From: Bacillota bacterium
GTDB lineage: Bacteria; Bacillota; Clostridia; Oscillospirales; Acutalibacteraceae
Assembly (NCBI GenBank): GCA_009786275.1
Contig: WQTL01000317.1
Location: forward strand, 1 to 5,332
Length of the DNA: 5,332 nt
Direction: 5' to 3'
The notes beneath the pieces were generated by a model, which was given only the letters and a program-made list of their open reading frames with translations, searched no databases and had not been told where the DNA came from. Shown here one piece after another: positions 1-4,832 of this stretch. Both the position numbers and the translations under genes were made by a program. Within the stretch, counting starts at the first letter, position 1; every line of letters starts with the position of its first letter.

Positions 1-7
1 CTTGGAA

Positions 8-373
8 TCATTTCTCCTTCGGCCTTGCCACCAGCGAGGCCGCCAGCCCGCACAGCACCGCGAAGCCCGTCCCGGCGGCGGCCGCGGTGAACGGCCCCGT
101 CAAAATGCCAATCCAGCCCTTTTCCTCTATGGCCTTTTTCACGCCCTCCACCATCAGGCTGCCGAAGCCCACCAGCGGCACCGTGGCCCCGGCCCCGGCC
201 CACTCGGCAAAGGGCTTGTAGAGCCCAACCGCGCCCAGCACCGCCCCGGCCACCACGAACATCACCAGGATGCGCGCCATGGTCAGCTTGGTGTAGTCCA
301 GCAGAATCTGCCCCACAAAGCATATGGCCCCGCCCACGAGGAAGGCCTTGAGGATGGATAAGAACGTCTCCAT
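8..373 (-). CDS. spoVAE: Stage V sporulation protein AE (SpoVAE/SpoVAEb)
   Basis: This is a 121-residue, very hydrophobic protein of the SpoVAC/SpoVAEb family. In that family, SpoVA proteins form a channel in the spore inner membrane that moves Ca-dipicolinic acid into the forespore and releases it at germination. Visible family features are the N-terminal AFLVGGAICFVGQ segment, the DYTKLT motif, the FVVAGAVLG membrane segment followed by GLYKPF, and the GAGATVPLVGFG stretch. About four membrane segments can be drawn, near residues 5-25, 33-52, 60-80 and 87-113, ending in a short basic tail (RPKEK). Length matches the family (about 115-120). The start is supported by GGGGAG five bases upstream. 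It is divergent from tyrA, and no spoVAD lies upstream as in the usual spoVAC-AD-AE order. The paralogue SpoVAC is an alternative, but it is longer. Identification is strong. Confidence 0.93.
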   Translation of the reverse strand: METFLSILKAFLVGGAICFVGQILLDYTKLTMARILVMFVVAGAVLGAVGLYKPFAEWAGAGATVPLVGFGSLMVEGVKKAIEEKGWIGILTGPFTAAAAGTGFAVLCGLAASLVARPKEK

Positions 374-404
374 GGAATCTCCCCAATCACAGTTTCATCA
401 CACA

Positions 405-434
405 TAGTATGAGGCAATCGGCCATGAATTATGA
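405..434 (-). promoter_or_regulatory. Putative sigma-G-type promoter of spoVAE
   Basis: On the minus strand, CATACTA at 411-405 fits the sigma-G -10 consensus CATnnTA. It lies 18 bases downstream of TCATA at 434-430, which fits the -35 consensus GnATR except for the first base. Transcription would start near 398, giving a leader of about 25 bases that contains the GGGGAG site at 384-379. Forespore-specific sigma-G control is the known mode for spoVA genes, which supports the call. The -35 box overlaps the first codons of tyrA. The motif is short, so a chance match is possible. Confidence 0.45.
411..414 (+). promoter_or_regulatory. Ribosome binding site deciding the tyrA start
   Basis: GAGG lies nine bases before the ATG at 424. 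The in-frame ATG at 409 has no purine-rich site upstream and would itself contain this motif, so 424 is the better start. The match is only four bases and therefore modest. Confidence 0.5.
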
Positions 435-1281
435 AAAAGATTTCACCGTCGGCATCGTCGGCCTTGGGCTGATGGGGGCCTCCCTGGCCATGGCTTTGGA
501 AGGTTTTAAGGACGCCCGCGTCGTCGGCACGGACATAGACCCGGTCATTTGCCGCCGGGCGATGTGCGACGGCGCGGTCAGCGAGGCGTATATCGACCCG
601 GCCCGGGTGTTCGAGCAAGCCGGCCTGCTGATCTTCTGCGTGTACGCCCATCACATCCCGGCACTTTTGGAAGCCAACGCGAAGCATTTAAAACCCGGCT
701 GCGTCGTCAGTGACATCTGCGGGGTGAAGGGGCCTCTGTATGAAAAAATCATGCCCCTTGTGCCGCAGGGCGCGTCCTACGTGGGCGCGCACCCCATGGC
801 GGGCAAGGAGCTCGACGGCTATGAGAACGCCGAGGCCGGGCTGTACCGGGGCTGCGGCTTCGTGATTGTCCCCACAGAACGCAGCACGCCCGGGGGCGCC
901 GCCCTGCTGCGCGAATTGGCGGAATACATCGGCGCGGCGCGTGTCGCCCTGGCCGAACCCGAAGAGCACGACGCCCTCATCGCCTACACCAGCGACCTGA
1001 TGCACATCGCGGCGGCGGGGCTGTGCGTGCGCCCCCACCCGGGCTTCGGGCCGGCCTTCGCGGCGGGGGCGTTCCGCGACTCCACGCGCGTGGCGGACAT
1101 CAACGCCGGGGCGTGGACGGAGCTGCTCATGGACAACCGGGGCAACACGGCGCAGGCCCTGGGGAGGTACATCGAGGATTTGCAGGCCGTAAAAGCGGCG
1201 CTGGTCAATGGGGACAGGGAGGCATTGTATGAATTGTTGCGGGAAGCCGGAGAGAATAAAAGAAGGATGAAGAGTATGTAA
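424..1281 (+). CDS. tyrA: Prephenate dehydrogenase (tyrosine biosynthesis)
   Basis: The 285-residue protein converts prephenate to 4-hydroxyphenylpyruvate with reduction of NAD(P), the committed step to tyrosine in the cytosol. It opens with a Rossmann nucleotide-binding fold: GLGLMG at residues 13-18, and an acidic residue at the end of the second strand (GTDID, D37) that favours NAD. The catalytic family motif HPMAG is at 123-127. A second conserved histidine lies in TSDLMH (H194), and FRDSTRVA near 217-224 holds the substrate-binding arginine region. The C-terminal half is the helical TyrA dimerisation domain. There is no fused chorismate mutase and no ACT regulatory domain, so it is the short monofunctional form. 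ATG 424 is preferred over ATG 409 because GAGG at 411-414 is correctly spaced. The gene is divergent from spoVAE and convergent with the ttcA-like gene. No aromatic pathway partner is in view. Confidence 0.93.
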   Translation: MNYEKDFTVGIVGLGLMGASLAMALEGFKDARVVGTDIDPVICRRAMCDGAVSEAYIDPARVFEQAGLLIFCVYAHHIPALLEANAKHLKPGCVVSDICGVKGPLYEKIMPLVPQGASYVGAHPMAGKELDGYENAEAGLYRGCGFVIVPTERSTPGGAALLRELAEYIGAARVALAEPEEHDALIAYTSDLMHIAAAGLCVRPHPGFGPAFAAGAFRDSTRVADINAGAWTELLMDNRGNTAQALGRYIEDLQAVKAALVNGDREALYELLREAGENKRRMKSM

Positions 1282-1287
1282 GATAGC

Positions 1288-1359
1288 GGAGACGCACTGC
1301 CGTGCGTCTCTACACTATAAAGTAGCTTCGTATGTAGAGACGCATGGCAATGCGTCTCC
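1288..1359. repeat. REPIN-like double-hairpin palindrome
   Basis: Two hairpins fill the gap between convergent genes. Hairpin 1 pairs GAGACGCAC (1289-1297) with GTGCGTCTC (1302-1310) around loop TGCC. Hairpin 2 pairs GAGACGCAT (1337-1345) with ATGCGTCTC (1350-1358) around loop GGCA. The two are reverse complements of each other over 27 bases (1288-1314 against 1333-1359) with 25 matches, separated by 18 bases. The two differences exchange a C-G pair for a T-A pair, so both 9-bp stems remain perfect. This layout of two inverted REP-type palindromes resembles REPINs or small non-autonomous elements. No target-site duplication is apparent. No T-tract follows directly on either strand, so it is not a classical intrinsic terminator, although it may still block read-through or stabilise both mRNA ends. 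Confidence 0.85.
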
Positions 1360-1381
1360 CGAAAAAGAGCAAAATTTTTGC

Positions 1382-2182
1382 CTAATACCCCTCCAAAAAA
1401 TCATGTTCCGCCCCGTGCTGCGTGTAAGATATCATCGTATCCAGCCGCACATTGTGCGTACTCTGGAAGATGCACTTCTCCACGTCGGGGTGGGTCTTTT
1501 TAATCTGCGCGATGAGGGCCTTCACCTCGCCGCGCTTGGAGGGCCGCTCTTCCCCCGGGGACTGCGTCAGGCGGCAGGCGCAGCGCAGGAACGCAAGCTC
1601 GTTATACCGCGCCCAGGCGTAAATGTCCTCCTCGTGCACGCAGTAGAGCGGGCGGATGAGCTCCATGCCGGCGAAATTTTGGCTGCGCAGCTTGGGCGGC
1701 ATGGTCTGCACCTGCGCGCCGTAGAGCATGCTCATCAGCGTGGTCTCGATGACGTCGTTGAAATGGTGCCCCAGGGCGATCTTGTTGCAGCCCCGGGCCT
1801 GCGCCTCCCTGTAGAGATGCCCCCGCCGCATTCTCGCGCACAGGTAACAGGGCGAGCCGCCCTGCTTGGCCACGTAGTCGAAGATATTCGCCTCGAACAT
1901 TTCCAGGGGGATCTCCAGGCGCGCGGCGTTTTCGAGGATGCTTTGGCGGTTCTCCGGGCTGTAGCCGGGGTCCATGCACAGGAAGGTCAGCGCGAAGGTA
2001 AAATCGCTGTGGCGCTGGAGCATCTGCAGCAGCTTGGCCGTGAGGAAGGAGTCCTTCCCGCCGGAAACGCAGACCGCGATATGGTCCCCCGGCTGTATGA
2101 GCGCATAGCGCTTGACGGCCCCGGTAAAGGGGTTCCAGATGCTTTTGACGTATTTTTTCTGGATGCTGCGTTCGGCCTGCAT
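1382..2182 (-). CDS. TtcA-like PP-loop ATPase (tRNA 2-thiocytidine synthesis family)
   Basis: This 266-residue cytosolic protein belongs to the TtcA branch of the PP-loop ATP pyrophosphatases. TtcA adenylates C32 of certain tRNAs and replaces the oxygen with sulfur using an iron-sulfur cluster. The PP-loop SGGKDS is at residues 40-45. The paired cysteines are in PCYLCARMRRGHLYR (C112 and C115), GHHFND is at 138-143, and the family motif MPPKL is at 161-165. A further cysteine region, RCACR (C201, C203), sits where E. coli TtcA has its third cluster ligand, but here it is CxC. The protein is shorter than E. coli TtcA (311), mainly at the ends. The start at 2182 is chosen because AGGAGG lies eight bases upstream. 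The longer open frame to 2371 runs through the promoter and is not credible. The exact tRNA substrate in Clostridia is uncertain, so no symbol is assigned. Confidence 0.88.
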   Translation of the reverse strand: MQAERSIQKKYVKSIWNPFTGAVKRYALIQPGDHIAVCVSGGKDSFLTAKLLQMLQRHSDFTFALTFLCMDPGYSPENRQSILENAARLEIPLEMFEANIFDYVAKQGGSPCYLCARMRRGHLYREAQARGCNKIALGHHFNDVIETTLMSMLYGAQVQTMPPKLRSQNFAGMELIRPLYCVHEEDIYAWARYNELAFLRCACRLTQSPGEERPSKRGEVKALIAQIKKTHPDVEKCIFQSTHNVRLDTMISYTQHGAEHDFLEGY

Positions 2183-2190
2183 GAGATGCA

Positions 2191-2196
2191 CCTCCT
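2191..2196 (-). promoter_or_regulatory. Ribosome binding site of the ttcA-like gene
   Basis: A perfect AGGAGG on the minus strand lies eight bases before the ATG at 2182. It fixes the start and excludes the in-frame upstream extension. Confidence 0.85.
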
Positions 2197-2206
2197 GTCG
2201 GGGGAA

Positions 2207-2235
2207 ATTATACCATGGAAAAAGAAAAATCGCAA
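2207..2235 (-). promoter_or_regulatory. Sigma-A-type promoter of the ttcA-like gene
   Basis: On the minus strand, TTGCGA (2235-2230) and TATAAT (2212-2207) are separated by exactly 17 bases. The -10 box is perfect and is preceded by TGG, giving an extended -10 (TGnTATAAT). The spacer is rich in T. The predicted start near 2200 gives a very short leader that begins just before the Shine-Dalgarno site, consistent with constitutive housekeeping expression. Confidence 0.82.
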
Positions 2236-2290
2236 GAAAAATGCTAACCAAACGCAAATCCCCTCCACTATCTGTTTGAACACGCATGGA

Positions 2291-2297
2291 AAGGAGG
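2291..2297 (+). promoter_or_regulatory. Ribosome binding site deciding a TTG start
   Basis: AAGGAGG ends seven bases before the TTG at 2305. The nearby ATG at 2286 is in another frame and lies upstream of the site. The site therefore supports TTG as the start of the sigma-factor fusion gene. Confidence 0.85.
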
Positions 2298-2304
2298 CAA
2301 AGCC

Positions 2305-3861
2305 TTGGAGACCGACAGGCGCATCGCGGACGCGGCAAAGACGCTGTTTTCCTACTGCCGCGCGCGTACAAGCACCCGGGAGGAGGCCGAGGACCTTTCG
2401 CAGGATATTTTGCTGGAGCTGCTGCGCAGCCGGGACAGCCTGCGCGACGACAGGGCCTTCTACGGCTTTCTGTGGGCGGTGGCGGGCAACGTCTGCAAGA
2501 GCTGGTACAAAAAGCGCGCGCGCGGCACGGCGCCCCTGGACGAAAACCACCCGGACGAAGCCCCGCCCATCGCCGCGCTGCTCGAGAAAGAGGGCGACCT
2601 GCAGCTGCTGCGGCGCGAACTGGCCCTGCTCGGCGAGCGGCACAGGCGCGTGACGGTGCTGTACTATTTCGAGGGCCTGCGGGTGGCTGGGATCGCGGCG
2701 TCGCTGGGCGTTTCCGAGGCCATGGTGAAGTTCCTGCTGTTCAAATCCAGACAGATTTTAAGGGAGGGCATGGACATGGAAAGGACACCCGGAGAACTGA
2801 GCTACAACCCGCGCAAAATGTCGCTGCGATTCTGGGGCAACGGCGGCAACCCATTCTGGAAGCTGTGCGACGGCAACCTGCTGGCGCAAAACATCCTGCT
2901 GGCCTGCTACAACGACAGGTGTACGGCAGCGGAGATCAGCCTGCAAATCGGCGTGGCGGTCCCCTATCTGGAAAAGGACCTGAAGGCCCTGTGCGAGCAT
3001 GGCATGCTCACGTGCCGGGGCGGGCGCTACGAGACGAATGTCGTCATTTTCACGAAGGATTTCATCGAAGAAGCTGATTGGAAAACGCAGCCGCTCCAGC
3101 GCGAAATGGCGGAGGCCATTCAAACATGCCTGCGCGAAAAGCTGGACGCCGTCAAGGCCGTCGGCTTCCGCCGGGGCGTTGAAGACGGCAACCTGCTGCG
3201 CTGGCACATCGCGGCGATCCTCCTCGAAAAGGCTGTTTTCCATAAGTACCAGGACAGCCTGGACATCACCTATCCCACGAAATACAGCGGCTGCGAGGCC
3301 TTCGTTTGGGGCGAGGAGGACTACACCAGCCGCTACACGGAATTCGGCGGCTTCGGCACCACGGCGTGCCGCAACGCACAGGGCGATTTGATCCGCTTCC
3401 TGGATTACGCCTGCAACGGCCCCATGGACCACTTCTATTTTTTCAACCGCCCCGACAGGGTGAATGTGATCCTCGATATCGCGAATGGCAAAACAGAGTT
3501 CAGCGAGAATGACAAAAATGAAATCGCGGAGCTCATCAAGCTGGGCTATGCCGAAAAAGCCGGCGGCAAGCTCAGCCTGCGGCTGCCCGTGTTCACGAAA
3601 GAGCAATTCGATGCTTTGCTTGATTTGCTGGACGGCGCGATGGACGAAATCGCGGAGAAAACCCGGGAGGCCATCGAAATTTCTACCGGCGTTCTGGAGC
3701 AGCATACGCCCACGGCCATGCAAAAGCAGGCGCAGGCCATCGGCTGGCTGAACATGTTTAACACCTCCGTCTGCGCGCCGGTGCGGATGCTGCTGGACGA
3801 CGGGACGCTGCGGAAAGCCGCGCAGGGGGAACACCCCACGGCGTATGTGGTGCTGCAATAA
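2305..3861 (+). CDS. ECF-type sigma factor fused to a large winged-helix-containing C-terminal domain
   Basis: The 518-residue protein begins with an ECF-type RNA polymerase sigma factor. Region 2 covers about residues 10-73, with AEDLSQDILLELL followed by FLWAVAGNVCKSWYKKRAR, the helices expected to bind core polymerase and the -10 element. Region 4 covers about 98-152, with a helix-turn-helix (VAGIAASLGVSEAMVKFLLFKSR) expected to read the -35 element. A typical ECF sigma would end near residue 157, but this one continues for about 360 residues. The extension opens with NPRKMSLRFWG, then a probable winged helix at about 193-250 (AAEISLQIGV as helix-turn-helix, wing near RGGRYETN). A possible second one is near 400-430. 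No transmembrane segment is visible, so it looks like a soluble sensor or regulatory module in place of a membrane anti-sigma factor. The start is TTG, set by AAGGAGG. No convincing promoter was found. The target regulon and the signal are unknown. Confidence 0.85.
   Translation: METDRRIADAAKTLFSYCRARTSTREEAEDLSQDILLELLRSRDSLRDDRAFYGFLWAVAGNVCKSWYKKRARGTAPLDENHPDEAPPIAALLEKEGDLQLLRRELALLGERHRRVTVLYYFEGLRVAGIAASLGVSEAMVKFLLFKSRQILREGMDMERTPGELSYNPRKMSLRFWGNGGNPFWKLCDGNLLAQNILLACYNDRCTAAEISLQIGVAVPYLEKDLKALCEHGMLTCRGGRYETNVVIFTKDFIEEADWKTQPLQREMAEAIQTCLREKLDAVKAVGFRRGVEDGNLLRWHIAAILLEKAVFHKYQDSLDITYPTKYSGCEAFVWGEEDYTSRYTEFGGFGTTACRNAQGDLIRFLDYACNGPMDHFYFFNRPDRVNVILDIANGKTEFSENDKNEIAELIKLGYAEKAGGKLSLRLPVFTKEQFDALLDLLDGAMDEIAEKTREAIEISTGVLEQHTPTAMQKQAQAIGWLNMFNTSVCAPVRMLLDDGTLRKAAQGEHPTAYVVLQ
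2761..2778 (+). promoter_or_regulatory. Possible internal ribosome binding site and start within the sigma fusion
   Basis: AGGGAGGG (2761-2768) lies seven bases before the in-frame ATG at 2776, and a closer ATG is at 2770. This falls exactly at the junction between sigma region 4 and the C-terminal extension (M158). Initiation here would give a separate protein of 361 residues ending at 3861. The bases also encode an ordinary LREG sequence, common at the end of ECF factors, so the site may be coincidental or a relic of two fused genes. Confidence 0.4.
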
Positions 3862-3867
3862 AAACCC

Positions 3868-3896
3868 TTGCATTTTCCCGCGGGGCGTGCTATGAT
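3868..3896 (+). promoter_or_regulatory. Sigma-A-type promoter of the GH16-GT2 operon
   Basis: TTGCAT (3868-3873) and TATGAT (3891-3896) are separated by exactly 17 bases, only a few bases after the stop of the sigma fusion gene. Transcription would start near 3903, leaving a leader of about 20 bases before the ribosome binding site and start. The spacer contains the 8-base palindrome CCCGCGGG (3877-3884), which might be a small operator but is short enough to be chance. Confidence 0.72.
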
Positions 3897-3912
3897 GGAA
3901 CCAGATTCAAGC

Positions 3913-3922
3913 GGGAGGAAGG
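3913..3922 (+). promoter_or_regulatory. Ribosome binding site of the GH16 gene
   Basis: GGGAGGAAGG precedes two candidate in-frame starts. GGGAGG (3913-3918) is four bases before TTG 3923. AAGG (3919-3922) is nine bases before ATG 3932. Either start is possible, and they differ by three residues. Confidence 0.65.
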
Positions 3923-4828
3923 TTGTCCAATATGCAGGCTATCCTTGAAAAAATCTTTTCCCAGAGGGAACTCAACGCCATTTATGACCTCGGGCCGTTC
4001 CTCCGGGAGCTGTTCAGCTTCCCCGGGCTCAAGCGCGCGGGGGCTTTGCTGCTGGCCATCTTCGAGATTTTCCCCATGCTGCTCTTCGGCACGCCGCGCA
4101 CGCCCGTGGGGCCGCGGCTGGACCTCACGGGCTACCATGCCGTGTTCGAGGATAACTTCGACGCGGATACCCTCGACACGGCCAAGTGGGAATACCGCGG
4201 CACGGGGACGCGTTCGGGCGGCTTCATGCACCCGGACCAGGTGCGCACGGAGGGCGGCAAGCTCATCCTCACGGCGGAATACCTGGAGGGCGGCGCGTTC
4301 GGCCCCGGCTGGTATTCCGGCATGCTGCGCACGGCGGAGGAGTTCACCTACGGCTACTACGAGATGACCTGCGTCTGCTCAAAGGGCGGCGGGTTCTGGA
4401 GCGCGTGGTGGCTCAACGCCCAGGGCATGGCCTCGGCGGAGGCTTCCAAGGGCGGCGTGGGCGGCGCGGAGATCGACATCTTCGAGGCCTTCTGCTACAA
4501 GGACAAGGTCGGCAAGGACGCCGTTTCGCTGAACGTCCATGTGGGCGGCTACGGGGACGGCCTGCAGTCGCTGCACCTGGGCAGCTGGCGGGGCAAAGAC
4601 ATCTACACGCAGTACAACACCTACGGCCTGCTGTGGACGGAGACGGAGTATATCTTCTACATCAACGGCGTGGAGGCCGTGCGCACGGCCTTCAAAGACG
4701 GGGTTTCACGCGCGCCGGAGTACGGGATCATCTCCCTCGAATTGCCCGACGCGGAGGCCCTGAACGAGCAGCCGGGCTTTTCCACACAGTTTGTCGTCGA
4801 CAGCGTAAGAATCTTGCAAAAGGACTGA
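3923..4828 (+). CDS. Glycoside hydrolase family 16 protein (beta-glucanase/laminarinase-like)
   Basis: The protein has 301 residues from TTG 3923, or 298 from ATG 3932. The GH16 domain spans about residues 70-300. The catalytic motif EIDIFE is at 183-188: E183 is the expected nucleophile, D185 the assisting acid, and E188 the acid/base. The extra residue in the motif is the beta-bulge form seen in laminarinases and related enzymes. Other family marks are FEDNFDADTLDTAKW near the domain start, GFWSAWWLN at 157-165, and YNTYGLLWTETEYIFYING near 231-249. GH16 enzymes cleave or transfer beta-1,3/1,4-glucans or galactans; the substrate cannot be read here. There is no normal cleavable signal peptide. 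A hydrophobic stretch at about 39-56, preceded by KR, may be a membrane anchor, which would place the domain outside the cell. The glycosyltransferase gene follows four bases later, suggesting a shared polysaccharide role. Confidence 0.9.
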   Translation: MSNMQAILEKIFSQRELNAIYDLGPFLRELFSFPGLKRAGALLLAIFEIFPMLLFGTPRTPVGPRLDLTGYHAVFEDNFDADTLDTAKWEYRGTGTRSGGFMHPDQVRTEGGKLILTAEYLEGGAFGPGWYSGMLRTAEEFTYGYYEMTCVCSKGGGFWSAWWLNAQGMASAEASKGGVGGAEIDIFEAFCYKDKVGKDAVSLNVHVGGYGDGLQSLHLGSWRGKDIYTQYNTYGLLWTETEYIFYINGVEAVRTAFKDGVSRAPEYGIISLELPDAEALNEQPGFSTQFVVDSVRILQKD

Positions 4829-4832
4829 AAAC

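Noticed and set aside
1..11. An ATGA overlap at the end of spoVAE on the minus strand that could start a next gene.
   Set aside because: Only three codons lie inside the window, and AAGGAG is just two bases from the ATG, which is too close. It cannot be judged here.
405..410. TAGTAT as a -10 box for tyrA.
   Set aside because: Only four of six bases match, no -35 is visible, and transcription would begin downstream of the likely ribosome binding site.
1369..1381. GCAAAATTTTTGC near the end of the ttcA-like gene as a terminator.
   Set aside because: It is an AT palindrome with essentially no loop and no following T-tract, and it overlaps neither hairpin stem.
2236..2290. TGAAC (2277-2281) and CACTAT (2266-2271) as promoter elements for the sigma fusion gene.
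   Set aside because: No partner box at proper spacing was found for either, and TGAAC lies immediately before the ribosome binding site.
2183..2371. N-terminal extension of the ttcA-like gene to 2371.
   Set aside because: The extension would run through a near-consensus sigma-A promoter and a perfect AGGAGG, and would overlap the divergent sigma gene. The conserved protein begins at 2182.
1403..2653. A 416-residue plus-strand open frame opposite the ttcA-like gene and running into the sigma gene.
   Set aside because: It is antisense to a clear PP-loop gene, crosses its promoter, has low-complexity Arg/Ala/Gly-rich composition, and has no recognisable domain. Long shadow frames are expected at this GC content.
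2758..3873. A 371-residue minus-strand open frame opposite the C-terminal part of the sigma fusion.
   Set aside because: The composition is typical of a reverse-strand shadow. The sense frame has good start signals and sigma homology, and no ribosome binding site or family motif was seen for the antisense frame.
3897..3926. GGAAC just after the -10 box of the GH16 promoter, as an ECF-type -35 that the neighbouring sigma fusion could use.
   Set aside because: A -10 element at the usual distance would fall on the start codon, and no CGTC-like box is present at proper spacing.
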